From Gari tellinella (Eukaryota; Mollusca; Bivalvia; Cardiida; Psammobiidae): a DNA stretch of 64,000 bases. This document shows positions 1-10,208 of this stretch, piece by piece (positions within the stretch are counted from its first letter, which is position 1; the number at the start of each line of letters is the position of its first letter). The DNA lies in contig OV277872.1 in assembly GCA_922989275.2 (NCBI GenBank), positions 29,714,119 through 29,778,118 of the forward strand. Reading direction: 5' to 3'. The position numbers and the translations under genes are program-made. A model generated the notes under the pieces. The model was not told the origin of the DNA, did not search any database, and saw only the letters and a list, made by a program, of their open reading frames with translations.

Positions 1-93
1 AAAGCGATACATGTAGCACCGTGCATACAATAGAATGATGACATCGTCGTGTTTTAAAACTGGTTAAACACTATTAGTTTATGATAAAGAAAT

Positions 94-343
94 TACAGTG
101 GAGAATCTGTTATTCTTTCCCAATAAACGCGTTTACGCTAAAACTATTATTTGCAGTGCAAACAGTTTGGAGCCAGATCAGACGCCGGGTAACCCGGCGT
201 CTGATCAGGCTCTAAACTGTTTGCCACCAAGATAAACAAGAATTATCAGAATTGTCCAAAAGTTGTTCTTTTCTACGTTTTAGTGCTTTGCGTTTGCGTA
301 CGTTTGCGTTTAAACGGGAAAGAATAACAGATTCTCCACTGTA
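94..343 (+). mobile_element. A-type MITE, full length
   Basis: Both ends read TACAGTGGAGAATCTG in inverted orientation and share a TA. The centre is a hairpin of about 67 bp (158-224). It is one of the near-identical young copies. No transposase is present, so it would need one supplied in trans; TA target plus CAGTG ends suggests a Tc1/mariner/pogo-type source (inference). Confidence 0.9.
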
Positions 344-556
344 CCCCATAGCCTGTGTTTAGCTTCAATGAAAGATGACCACTTTAAGGAGGTTGACAGA
401 AAAGCAGAAGGCGCCTTAAGCTATCTTCTGCTAGGATTTAGAAAGTATGTCTCACATGTATAATGATGTTCTTGACTGTATGAATTGGAACCGTTTTCCT
501 CAATGGAGGAATATTTTTAAATGCGCTAAAAAGCCCTTCTATGGGGAGGGTTAAAC
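344..556 (+). mobile_element. D-type MITE remnant
   Basis: Matches the D copies at 4362 and 20417 (CCCATAGCC start, ATGACCACTTTAAG, AAAGCAGAAGGCGCC palindrome, GCGCTAAAAAGC, final GGGTTAA). The left terminus is missing exactly where the preceding A copy ends. Confidence 0.65.
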
Positions 557-619
557 AGCAACAGACTAAAAAAGAATGACAGACATTTGGTTTATTTTCC
601 CCTATTTTTGATATTTCAT

Positions 620-703
620 ATATCGAGGGCTTGGTGCAAAACTATTGTAACTCCTTCACAATTGTGAAGGAGTTACAATAGTTTTGCACCACGCCCTCGA
701 TAT
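620..703. repeat. 84-bp near-perfect palindrome
   Basis: Two arms of 42 bp meet at CACAATTGTG with a single mismatch (CTTGG against the complement of CCACG). The outer ends are ATATCGAGGG. No other copy was found in this window. Probably a solo foldback MITE. Confidence 0.8.
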
Positions 704-933
704 TTTTGTAAATAATTCATAGCTTTTCTACATCATATGAAGCAGTTTGGCAACTGCAGGAACTTATTACATCAGTCGCTCTCTTGGTCAATTGCAGTAG
801 CCTATGCATCAGTATATGATATCTCTTGAGACAAGGCGTTTGTATATTACGACAGTGTATAAATTATGCACACCGTTACAGTATGACTCTTATCATATCG
901 GATTGTGTGTGTTGATACATTTTGATAGTTCTT

Positions 934-1300
934 CAGTAGAGAAACCGTCATTCTTTCCCTATACATATAATATATACGCGTAAAACAAAAAACAAAGTAA
1001 ACAGGTATGTTCCTTGCAAACGATTAGGAGTCAGAGTAGACACCGGATAACCCGACGTCGGATCAGGCCCCGAGGTTATAAAGCGTTTTAGTTGAGTCTG
1101 ATTGTGTTCCCAAGCATTTCATTGGTCAGATTTGAGCCTAGGCTCAAATCTGACCAATCAAATACCTGGGAATGAGTTTAGACTCAGGTCAAAAGCTTTA
1201 TAACCTCGGAGCCAGGCTTCAAACTGTTTGTCACTCAAATGAATGGTAAGAAACGCAAACAATAACATATAGAAAAGGACAACTTTTCGACATTTCTCAC
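934..1300 (+). mobile_element. Decayed A-type MITE split by H
   Basis: Left end CAGTAGAGAAACCGTCATTC, then a diverged core (ACACCGGATAACCCGACGTCGGATCAG), which resumes after the inserted H element as GCTTCAAACTGTTTGTCACTC. The right terminus is eroded. Confidence 0.6.
1067..1212. mobile_element. H-type foldback element, CAG duplication
   Basis: A 146-bp palindrome with ends GCYCCGAGGTTATAAAGC and centre GAGCCTAGGCTC. It interrupts the core of an A copy: CAG at 1064-1066 is repeated at 1213-1215, and removing one CAG plus the element restores the usual GATCAGGCTTCAAAC core. Same length as the copy at 55852. Confidence 0.85.
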
Positions 1301-1383
1301 AATTTATGTTAATCTGAGTAGCAAACCGTTTGGACAGAATGAGAAAACGTGTTAATGAACAAAATAAGACCCTCCCCCCTGTA

Positions 1384-1634
1384 AAAAGTGGAGAATACTT
1401 TGTTCTTTCCCAACAAACGCGTTTACGCTAAAGGTATTATTTCCACTGCAAACAGTTCGGAGCCAGATCAGACGCCGGGTAACCCTGCATCTGATCAGGC
1501 TCTAAACTGTTTGCCACCCAGATGAAAATTCATGGTCAGGATTGTCAGAATATTGCCATTTTCTACCTTTTATTGCGATGCGTTCGCGTTTCATTTGCGT
1601 TTAAACGGGAAAGAATTTCGTCTTCTCCACTGTA
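1384..1634 (+). mobile_element. A-type MITE, older copy
   Basis: The left end is degenerate (AAAAGTGGAGAATAC), the right end is TCTTCTCCACTGTA. Carries the AAACGCGTTTACGC arm on the left and CGTTTGCGTTTAAACGGG on the right, with the core between. Confidence 0.8.
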
Positions 1635-1857
1635 AAATAAGCGTTGCAAATCTCACTTAGGCTAGTATTTGACACAACTACACGTGCTATTGATGTAAAT
1701 TTTGAAATTCTCTTTCCTACCATTTTGACAAACTAATCAGCTTTTATGTTTCTTTGGATTTTATTGCACGAAAGCTCGATTTGGCCTGCGACAGTAGCAA
1801 TAAAACAAACATGAAATAACATTTACAATCGTGTACATTTATCTGTTTTGGGAGTCC

Positions 1858-2106
1858 TACAGCGGAGAATACGCTATTTTTTCCCGTTTAAACGCAAACG
1901 AAACGCAAACACAAAACTTTAAAATGTAGAAAGTAACAACTTTTTGACAGTTTTCTCTCCGTTTTTATTTGAACGACAAACAGTTTAGAGCCTGATCAGA
2001 CGCCGGGTTTCCCGGCGTCTGATCTGGCTCCAAACTGTTTACAAAGAAAGAAAATGTTGTAGCGTAAACGCGTTTATTGGGAAAGAATAACATTTTCTCC
2101 ACTGTA
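1858..2106 (-). mobile_element. A-type MITE
   Basis: Starts TACAGCGGAGAATACGC and ends TTTCTCCACTGTA. The core palindrome is intact (GACGCCGGGTTTCCCGGCGTC). Arms are in reverse order relative to the copy at 94. Confidence 0.88.
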
Positions 2107-2167
2107 TGTACATTTGTACATACACCGAATTCATTTTTGATGGTTTCCTTTCTTTATGCTAAAACTT

Positions 2168-2288
2168 TAACTCTTTCACTGCCCAATTTAGCGTAACGCG
2201 GCGTCTGATCAGGATCCGAACTGCTTGACACTCGTATCGATATGTTTAAGTCGACTACATGTGGCGTCATCAAGAGTGAAAGGGTTAA
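2168..2288 (+). mobile_element. B-type MITE, half-core copy
   Basis: TTAACTCTTTCACTGCC on the left, GAGTGAAAGGGTTAA on the right. Only the right half of the hairpin core remains (GCGTAACGCGGCGTCTGATC onward), so an internal deletion has removed the left arm. Confidence 0.7.
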
Positions 2289-2696
2289 TGGGAAGGTTTC
2301 TGTTTATTTAACCAAGCTTACCCCCTCTGCCAAGTGCTAAAAGGAAGGCATGTCGATGGTTTTGATCCAATGTGCCGCTTTGCAACGAATGAGATTCGAC
2401 GAAATCGTCTTCCTGAAATAATCATGTACCAGCGTCCTTGTACATGTAACTATTCATCTTATCAAGATCATAGGCATTCGACCCGTTGGCTATGACACTA
2501 CCCCTAGCTGCTATAACCCCCTCCATCACCACCAAACGTGGATAAAATACCCTAAAATCTATCCATACATTCAATAATCATCATAAAAGAACATTTCCTG
2601 AAGTTTCGTGAAATTTAAAAAAAAAATTTTTGTTGCTAATTTATAAGTAAAATAGTAAAGGCTGCCATGAAAAAGCGCCTTGCAGAAGCAACCCTC
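2289..2696. other. No recognisable feature
   Basis: AT-rich sequence without a convincing ORF, terminal repeat or match to the other families in the window. Confidence 0.4.
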
Positions 2697-2701
2697 AAGT
2701 T

Positions 2702-3599
2702 CCCAACCCTGTCATTTTGTCAAATCTTGGACGATCTGGACAGATGATGGCTCATTGTTTACAGCAAACAGTTTTCTTTGACGATAATTGGTAAAACATT
2801 CAAAGCAATCGGCGAACACGCGCATGGGGACTCGAATGGTGGGGAGACCCCTTATTCGGAAACCATCTGTCACGCAAAATTTTCCCAAACAAACGACTGG
2901 TTGCCCAGTCAAACTATTATCATTCTAGCGAACCCGAGAACCAGCTTCAAAGCAGGAAATGACGCAAAAGTCAATCGCCTCAATTGGTCGTATTCGAATC
3001 AGGACAACCATAGCGTTAGTTGGACGTGTTGTCAACAGGTTCTATTCGAATCACCACTTGATGTTTTCCGTTGACAAAATGTTGTCAAACCATCAAATCG
3101 TTGACCACAATTTCGATTCGAGTCGGGTCAAAAACGTTGTAATCAGTAAATCTTCGAGCATTTGCTCCGCCTAGTTTTCGTTGACAACAAATTGAATGAT
3201 TCGAATACGACCAATGATATCATATCCGTTTGTCAACCGAAACGAAACGAAAGTTATCTAGAAATTTATTTCGTAACAGAAAATGCTCATTTACCGATAA
3301 TTCAAAAGGTATTTATTATATATTTCATTTTCTATTAATTACCCGTACCATGGTGTAATGCATGGTCGCAAATGCACTTGTTAATCGCTGAATCAGTGAA
3401 TGACTGACGAACAAGTCCAAAAATTAAGGTGACAGAAGGATTCCGATATAAGGTGCCTATCGAACTTTTTATTTCTTCACTTGTGCTCGTGTCTTGCTTG
3501 GGCTGTGAGCTAACTTTCTTTGAACAGAACTGTTAAATGTAAATAATAAGCCATCATTTGTCAAAATCGGCCCAAAAATGACAAAATGACAAGGTTGGG
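2702..3599. mobile_element. 898-bp TIR element with AAGTT duplication
   Basis: Ends CCCAACCCTGTCATTTTGTCA-like and its inverse (TGACAAAATGACAAGGTTGGG-like, one base of slippage). AAGTT occurs at 2697-2701 and again at 3600-3604. The interior has several GTTGAC/GTTGTCAA motifs and an ORF of 98 codons that resembles nothing I know. Single copy here; superfamily unassigned. Confidence 0.65.
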
Positions 3600-3753
3600 A
3601 AGTTGATGGCCCTGAATACACATCCACCTTCTCATTGTATACATACATGATACGAAATTTTTATTTTTTTTTAAACTTCTTGAAACTTCTTGAAACATTT
3701 GTTAAGGATGTTTGTTGAACATATGGATGTATTTTGACTCATTTTGAAAGATT

Positions 3754-3772
3754 GGGGGGGGGGGGGGGGGGG
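3754..3772. repeat. Poly-G tract
   Basis: Uninterrupted run of about 19 G. Confidence 0.95.
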
Positions 3773-3836
3773 TTCATAGCTTACGCGCCGAAAACCTGTG
3801 ATCAAGATCAAAATTGATCTATATTCGTATCGATGC

Positions 3837-4158
3837 TTAACCTTTTGTCTTGTTAGAGACGGTTACTTTTTTGCAGACGGTAATGCTACAGGGCAAGTGT
3901 GAAAATATCACTCGCTGACATTCTAGAACCAGTCCTTAACCGGAAATTAACTTTTCGTCTGCCGATAGCGACTGTACTTGTTTTGGCAAACAGTTTTGAT
4001 CCAGATCAGACGCCGCGTGACGCGGCGTCTGATCTGGATCAAAACTGTTTGACACTCGTTTGAACCTGCTGGTTTCTTCAATTCAAAAAGTTAACATTTT
4101 ACCAAATTTGCAGACGACAATTTCAAAGCAGACGATATTTCGGCGGGAAAAGGGTTAA
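3837..4158. mobile_element. B-type MITE, long variant
   Basis: TTAACCTTTTGTCTTG on the left, GGAAAAGGGTTAA on the right, with a perfect core hairpin near 3985-4051 (GATCAGACGCCGCGTGACGCGGCGTC). The CAGACGACAATTTCAAAGCAGACGA motif on the right is shared with C and B copies. Confidence 0.75.
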
Positions 4159-4361
4159 GCTGAAATCTAATACAAGTTTTATATCCCGGCTATCGAAATG
4201 ACTACTGCACTTGGCAATTCATAATTATACTCACTCGTCTATCGACATTTAAAGCTCCAGGAGAGTTATCAACTTTCGCTATTGAATTATACGTGAGTGT
4301 TTCCGCAGCCATTGAAATACGTTAAGCCCATATCACTCTTAGAATACATTGTATCTGCTGC

Positions 4362-4611
4362 TTACCCCTTTACCTGATAGCCTATATCTAGTACTGAAGA
4401 CAGGTGACCACTTAAAGCAGGTTGAACGGAAAGCAGAATGCGCCCTAAGGCGCATTCTGCTTTACTTTCAACCTGCTTTAAGCTTCCATGTGCTACAATA
4501 TAGAAAATATTCCCTATACTATTATTCATGACTGATTAAATTGGAACTATTTTCTTCAGCGGAGGAATAAATCATATCCGCTAAAAGGCGCTTCTATTGG
4601 GAAAAGGGTTA
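4362..4611 (+). mobile_element. D-type MITE, full length
   Basis: Left end TTACCCCTTTACCTGATAG, right end TTCTATTGGGAAAAGGGTTA. Central palindrome AGAATGCGCCCTAAGGCGCATTCT. No coding capacity. Confidence 0.85.
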
Positions 4612-4696
4612 CATAGGCTACACTTCTCAACTATTATCGTCTGCTTCGTCTATATAGAATTCTAATATTTTATTGGAGGAAACATCGACGATGTGT

Positions 4697-4766
4697 GTCA
4701 AACAGGTTTAATCCAGATCAGTCGTTAATTGGTATTTTGGCATCTGATCTGGTCCCAAACTGTTTT
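4697..4766. repeat. Isolated hairpin core remnant
   Basis: GTCAAACAG...ATCCAGATCAG and ATCTGATCTGG...CAAACTGTTTT form the usual core arms. No terminal shell can be recognised around them. Confidence 0.55.
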
Positions 4767-4802
4767 CAAATACTGAACTATCGGGCTTAGCAATGAAGGG
4801 GC

Positions 4803-5023
4803 TACAGTGGAGGAGGACGGTTTTCTTTCCCAATAAACGCGTTTACACTACAGTTAAACTATTATTTTTATTGCAAACAGTTCGGAACCAGATCAGACGA
4901 TCAGATTAAAACGAATACAAGTAGTCAGTCTTGACAAAAGGTGGATTTTTTCTACATTTTAGGTCTTTGCGTTTGCGTTTCGTTTGCGTTTAAACGGGAA
5001 AGAATGACGTTTTCTTCACTGTA
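4803..5023 (+). mobile_element. A-type MITE, core deleted on one side
   Basis: TACAGTGGAGGAGGACG left end and TTTTCTTCACTGTA right end. The left core arm is present up to CAGATCAGACGATCAGA; the second arm is gone. Confidence 0.8.
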
Positions 5024-5149
5024 ATATCGATAATGCGTAAATGGTTAGATCGCATTATGACAGGTTTCAAGCCTTTGATGGAATTGATGCACACATACAT
5101 TTAAGTGTTTTTTCACACCAAAAGGCAATATAAGACGTTTGAATTCACC

Positions 5150-5405
5150 TTAACCCTTATCATGCTGAATTGTCGTCTGCTTGAAATTATTTATTACATC
5201 GTCTACGAACACTTTATAAAAACCATCATAATTATTTCATATTTTACAAATTGAAGAAACTATTAAAAATGAGTGGCAAACAATTTGGATTCAGATCAGA
5301 TACCATGTTACGTGGTGTCTGAACTTACTCCAAACTGTTTGCAATGGAAATAGTACTTTAAGCGCAAACGCGTTTAGTGGGAAAAATAACGTTTTCTCCA
5401 CAGTA
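5150..5405. mobile_element. B/A hybrid MITE
   Basis: The left half is B (TTAACCCTTATC, GTCGTCTGCTTGAAATT), then a complete core (about 5274-5342), then the right half is A (GCGCAAACGCGTTTAGTGGG ... TTTTCTCCACAGTA). The change of identity falls at the shared hairpin. Confidence 0.7.
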
Positions 5406-5446
5406 ACTGTAATGCATAAACAAGTTGTACATGTACATTAAACAGA

Positions 5447-5962
5447 TACAGTGCAGAAGACGTACAGTCGAGAATCTGTATTTCTTTCCCGTTTAAACGC
5501 AAACGTACGCAAACGCAAAGCACTAAAACGTAGAAAAGAACAGCCTTTGGACAATTCTGATAACTCTTGTTTATCTTGGTGGCAAACAGTTTGGAGCCTG
5601 ATCAGACGCCGGGTTACCCGGCGTCTGATCTGGCTCCAAATTGTTTGCACTGCAAATAATAGTTTTAGCGTAGACGCGTTTATTGGGAAAGAATAACAGA
5701 TTATCCACTGTAATTCTTTCCCGTTTAAACGCAAAACGAAAATCAAACGACAAACGCATTTCAATACAAAATATAAAACATAGAAAAAGACAACTTGTTG
5801 ACAATTCCGATTATTAATGCTTATCTGAGAGGCAAACAGTTTGGAACCAGATCAGACGCCGGATAACCCGGCGTCTGATCTGGATCCAAATTGTTTGCAA
5901 TAGAAATTATAGTTTTATCGCAAACGCATTCGTTGGGTAAGAATAACGCCTTCTCAATTGTA
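5447..5962 (-). mobile_element. A-type MITE interrupted by a younger A copy
   Basis: The left TIR TACAGTGCAGAAGACG (from 5447) is separated from the rest of the element (ATTCTTTCCCG onward from 5713) by a complete A element. Right end CCTTCTCAATTGTA. The core is perfect at the apex (GACGCCGGATAACCCGGCGTC). Confidence 0.85.
5463..5712 (-). mobile_element. A-type MITE nested in another A
   Basis: Full-length young copy. TA on both sides; excising it with one TA rejoins GAAGACGTAATTCTTTCCC, which is the normal A terminus. This directly shows a TA target duplication. Confidence 0.9.
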
Positions 5963-6066
5963 TGTGCAAGTGATTTGTATATTGTTTTGCTATCATGTCC
6001 CAATGCGATACTAAGCCAGTGTATGTCCTATTCCATATCTATAAACTTGTTGTACATTAAACAGGT
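5963..6066 (+). repeat. Flank unit S, copy 1
   Basis: GATTTGTATATTGTTTTGC through ACTTGTTGTACATTAAACAG. The same sequence follows the A copies ending at 6540 and 8367, so the A copies were multiplied by segmental duplication. Confidence 0.8.
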
Positions 6067-6118
6067 TACATCAGTTTCCTGCTAATCGACTGTACTAATT
6101 TACCTCCATTTATGATAA

Positions 6119-6317
6119 TAGTTCTACTTGATACAGTAAAATCTACGCACCACAACACATAATTATTTCCTATTCCAAACAGAAGCTAGCTTTAGGCAAG
6201 CTAAAAGTGAATCCGAATGTTCCTTAAAGAACAATATGCATTACGCTCAACCTGCTTTAAGATGTCACCTACATGTATTACCAAAACAAGAAACAGGCTA
6301 TTGGGTTATTGGTAAAT
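6119..6317 (-). mobile_element. D-type variant, copy 1
   Basis: Contains CTACTTGATACAGT, GAATGTTCCTTAAAGAACA centre and CAACCTGCTTTAAGATGTCACC, in the reverse order of the full D copies. The same variant recurs at 7935. Confidence 0.6.
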
Positions 6318-6540
6318 TACGGTGGATAACACAAACGCATCGCGATAGAATGTAGCAAATGACTATTTGTCGACAAGTTTGACTATTCATGCAAATCTGA
6401 GAGACAAACAGTTCGGAGCCAGATCAGACGCCGGGTTACATGTACCCGGAGTCTGATATGGCTTCAAACTGTTTGCAATGGAAATAATAGTTTGAGCGCA
6501 AACGAGTTTATTGGGAAAGAATAATGCATTCTCCATTGTA
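6318..6540 (-). mobile_element. A-type MITE
   Basis: TACGGTGGATAAC to CATTCTCCATTGTA. The left arm has lost the GTTTAAACG stretch. The core apex carries an inserted ACATGT (GGGTTACATGTACCCGG). Confidence 0.8.
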
Positions 6541-6770
6541 TTGTGCAATTGATTTGTATATTGTTTTGCTATCATGTCCCAATGCGATACTAAGCCAGTG
6601 TATGTCCTATTCCATATCTATAAACTTGTTGTACATTAAACAGATAACATCCGTCTCTGGCACACTTTCATTGCTCGTTTCCAATGATTCCCCAGACACC
6701 CTCGGTTGTAGACACAATAGAAATATGGTCCATATTATTTTTGCAGGGCTTGAAGTAAATTAATATACAA
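6541..6770 (+). repeat. Flank unit S, copy 2
   Basis: Repeats 5963-6066 and extends through ATCCGTCTCTGGCACACTTTC and a CCAGACACC segment shared with 8485-8600. Confidence 0.8.
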
Positions 6771-7570
6771 TATAATAGATAATAATATACTTTTGATACT
6801 TACATGTATTAGCAAAATGGTCAACTACATGTAACCAACCACAAAATGGGAGGACCGTAACTAATGTTGGTAGAACTTGCGGCCCAACCAATTTGCTCTA
6901 TATTTGTATTTTGTAAATATGATTATGAACTTGTGCTGCATGGTTGTACAAATATATGGCAATAACATATGTTTAAACTAATTAATATACTTGACCTACA
7001 TGTATCAACCCTTTGCCTGTTCATCGATTGTACTACAGTGAAGAATACGTTTCATTTCCAACATTACTCACTGGCACCAGAGTCATGGACTTTTTATGTG
7101 TATGTGTTTACTTTATCTATACCTCTACCGATAAGAAGGTATATAGAACTATAGAATCTAACTCTCCACAGGTCTGTAGACTATAGTAAGGTGTTTTTGT
7201 TTGTTTTTAACTACCGGTATATCTACCGGTCAGTAATGTCTATTATATGAAGGGGGAAGTCTGTAGTCAGTATCTAGATCCATTATATTCTAGATCTAGA
7301 TCCTATTTATTCCGACCTGTAAGTAATGTCTAATGTATTGGAATGGAATTACAATTTTTTTTTAAATGTATCTGAGTTGACTCGATGCCGCTATACCGGT
7401 CTGGGGACTATCAATAAGTATAATTTCAATTAGGTCTAGATTCTAGATCTATATATCTAAAATATTTTTTCCCAACCGATCAGCAATGTCTATAGTACAT
7501 GTACATGAATTGGAGTGAAATTGAGAAAAGAAAATCTATATGGGTTGACTCTATCCATCTATCGGTCTGC
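6771..7570. other. AT-rich spacer with degenerate repeats
   Basis: No gene seen. From about 7200 three imperfect units of about 120-200 bp begin with CCGRYCWGTAAGTAATGTCTA-like motifs, and there are several CTAGATCTAGATC palindromes. Confidence 0.45.
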
Positions 7571-7820
7571 TACAGTGGAGAATGTGTTATTCTTTCCCAA
7601 TAAACGCGTTTACGCTAAAACTATTATTTCCAGTGCAAACAGTTTGGAGCAAGATCAGACGCCGGGAAACCCGGTGTCTGATCAGGCTCCAAACTGTTTG
7701 CCACCAAGATAAACAAGAATTATCAGAATTGTCCAAAAGTTGTTCTTTTCTACGTTTTAGTGCTTTGCGTTTGCGTACGTTTGCGTTTAAACGGGAAAGA
7801 ATAACAGATTCTCCACTGTA
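7571..7820 (+). mobile_element. A-type MITE, young copy
   Basis: TACAGTGGAGAATGTG to CAGATTCTCCACTGTA, 250 bp. The core has one change at the apex (GGGAAACCCGGTGTC). Confidence 0.9.
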
Positions 7821-7934
7821 TTTATTATTATAAGACCATGGTGTGCAACCGATTCTACACCGTGTCACTTCGGCCACACGAATTACCTACTAAAATGCAT
7901 TCAATCGAAACCAAATCTTTTGCAGTCCATAGAT

Positions 7935-8133
7935 AAGATATTCCACTTGTATACAGTACAAACTACGCACCATAAAATATATTTCCTATTTCAAAACAGT
8001 TTTTAGCTTAAAGCAAACTGAAAGTGAATCGGATGCTCCTTAATGAACAATCTGCTTTATATTCAACCTGCTTTAAGATGTCACCTACATGTATTACCAA
8101 AACAAGAAACAGGCTATTGGGTTATTGGTTTAT
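7935..8133 (-). mobile_element. D-type variant, copy 2
   Basis: Paralogue of 6119-6317 (CCACTTGTATACAGTACAAAC, CTTAATGAACAATCTGC, TTCAACCTGCTTTAAGATG). Part of the duplicated D-A-S unit. Confidence 0.6.
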
Positions 8134-8367
8134 TACAGTGGATAAGACATACTTTCCCGTTTAAATACGGAAACGAAAAACAAACGCATCGCAATAGAAT
8201 GTAGCAAATGACAATTTTGACTATTCATGCTAATCTGAGAGACAAACAGTTTGGATCCACATCAGACGCCGGCTTTATTTTTAGTCAGCTCTATGCTTCT
8301 AATACTGTATTAATATTTGATGTATATACTAAGTTTATTGGGAAATACTAACGTCTTCTCCGTTGTA
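8134..8367 (-). mobile_element. A-type MITE, degraded core
   Basis: TACAGTGGATAAGAC to TTCTCCGTTGTA. After CACATCAGACGCCGGC the second core arm is replaced by unrelated AT-rich sequence. Confidence 0.75.
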
Positions 8368-8600
8368 CATGTAAGTGCAATTGATTTGTATATTGTTTTG
8401 CTATCATGTCCCAATGCGATACTAAGCCAGTGTATGTCCTATTCCATATCTATAAACTAGTTGTACATTAAACAGATAACATCCGTCTCTGGCACACTTT
8501 CATTGCTCGTTTCCAATGATTCCCCAGACACCATACATCGGTTGTAGACACAATAGAAATATGGTCCATATTATTATTTTGCATGCACGGAGTAAATTAA
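8368..8600 (+). repeat. Flank unit S, copy 3
   Basis: Same sequence as 6541-6770 with a few substitutions and short insertions (CATACATC near 8531). Confidence 0.8.
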
Positions 8601-8615
8601 TGTACTTGGCTATGT

Positions 8616-8808
8616 TACAATGGAGAAGGCGTTATTATTTCCCAATATACGCTTAAAATTACACTAAAACTATTATTTCAATTGCAAACAGTTTTGACTG
8701 TTTGTCGATCCTAATAAAATGAATAGTCACAATTGCCAACAACTTTTCATTGTCTATATGTAATTGCAATGCGTTTATGTTTCGTTTGTGTTAAAACGGG
8801 AAATAATA
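8616..8808 (+). mobile_element. A-type MITE, right end lost
   Basis: TACAATGGAGAAGGCGTTATT at left, GTTTGTGTTAAAACGGGAAAT at right, then directly joined to another A arm. The core is reduced to AAACAGTTTTGACTGTTTG. Confidence 0.65.
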
Positions 8809-9260
8809 ATTATCCCGTTGAAAAGCAAACGAAACACAAACGCTATTGCAATAAAACACGAAAAATTGGGATGCTACATGTAATTGCAAACAGTTTGGAA
8901 CCAGATCAGACAATGATTAACCCGATGTGTGATCACGCTCCCAACTCTTTGGCATTTAACATAAAATAAATGGTAAAACAGTTTAAAGCAATATTATTGT
9001 CTACATGGTATTCAGGGCTCCAGATAAGAGGGAGTTAACTGCGCAAATCCAACATTTTCTCACTTATTTCAACCCCAATTCCTATGGTGTTACTACTCAG
9101 TAGAATCGTCTCTTCGAGACGATTCTAATGAGTAGTCACATCATAGGGTTTAAAGTAGAAATGAAAATTTTAGTTTTTGAAATACTCCCCTTATCTGGAG
9201 CCCTGGGTATTACTTTGTTTCGGTTGCGTTAAAACGGGAAATACCTGTAATGATGTTATG
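8809..9260. mobile_element. A-derived foldback split by I
   Basis: ATCCCGTTGAAAAGCAAACG, a core (GTTTGGAACCAGATCAGAC ... GTGATCACGCTCC), GTCTACATGGTATT, the inserted I element, then TACTTTGTTTCGGTTGCG and AAACGGGAAAT. Both outer arms are the GTTTAAACG-type arm, so this copy is arm-symmetrical. Confidence 0.55.
9013..9205. mobile_element. I-type MITE with 6-bp duplication
   Basis: Ends CAGGGCTCCAGATAAG and CTTATCTGGAGCCCTG; centre ATCGTCTCTTCGAGACGAT. GGTATT is present at 9007-9012 and 9206-9211. CAGGG ends are common in hAT elements, although those usually make 8-bp duplications. Confidence 0.8.
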
Positions 9261-9402
9261 TTCACTGTGACCCTTCTTATACACAACTTTTCGTCTATTC
9301 GACGCATGATCTAGCTTCAAATTGCTTTTCACAATTTCACTCTCAATGATGTCACCCAGCGCATTTGCAAGAAAATTTGATATTTTGACCTTATAAGCTT
9401 TT

Positions 9403-9586
9403 CCAGTGCAAAAAGTTTGGAGCCAGATCAGATGCCGGGTTACCGGCGTCTGACCAGGCTATAAGGTATTTGCCACTCAAATCAAAAGAAAGAGTCAGAC
9501 TATTTAAAAGGATTTCAACGATTATTTGCAATTCGTTTGCGTTTCGTTTGCGTTTAAACGGGAAAAATAACGCCTTCTCTACTGTA
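9403..9586 (+). mobile_element. A-type MITE, 5' truncated
   Basis: Begins at the core (CAGTGCAAAAAGTTTGGAGCC) and ends CGCCTTCTCTACTGTA. Confidence 0.75.
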
Positions 9587-9722
9587 CTTGAATGTGTAAT
9601 GTAATTTGTAATATAGCATTCGTATCATTATGTCAGAGTACCATTTAGTTCAATGATCACAGATGATACGTTCAATAGTAACACTCATGCTGATATCAAC
9701 CCGGTTAGGCTAGCAATTTCGT

Positions 9723-9850
9723 TACAGCGGAAAAGCGGTTCTTCTCCCATAAACGCGATTATGATACAACATTTATGTCCATAGCAAACAATTTCGAGCC
9801 AGGACCTTGCGTCCAAATTGTTTAAAACTCAGATGTAAATGAGTCGTTAG
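9723..9850 (+). mobile_element. A-type MITE fragment
   Basis: TACAGCGGAAAAGCGG, CCCATAAACGCGATTATG and a shrunken core (AGCAAACAATTTCGAGCC ... GGACCTTGCGTCC). The right half is unrecognisable. Confidence 0.55.
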
Positions 9851-10208
9851 AAGAATCCGCTATGCGCAGATGGGTTAAAACATTTCAAGAATTGCGTAAA
9901 ACCGTTTATCTGGCAAATTAAACCGCATGAAATGAGAGATCACACACTTATGAACGTTGTTCAATTTTTGATAACAGAACCTCTGGTGCTTGTCATGGTA
10001 TTGGTCCATGTCCGGAGGAGAGGAACAACAAAAAAACTAATTATCATTGTTAAGCGGCTTTTTTACTCGAAGGAAGCAAATGTATCTTCAAGTGACCACT
10101 TTATGAAGGACAAAAGTATTGCATGAACCTCCTCCTTTTGTCCTTCGTTATACTGACAATCTTCTATAAGGCTTTTAATCGATCTTCTTCTTATTGGTCT
10201 TTTACATA

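Noticed and set aside
2778..3074. 98-codon + ORF
   Set aside because: Lies within the 898-bp TIR element, has a competing + frame, and matches no transposase motif I know.
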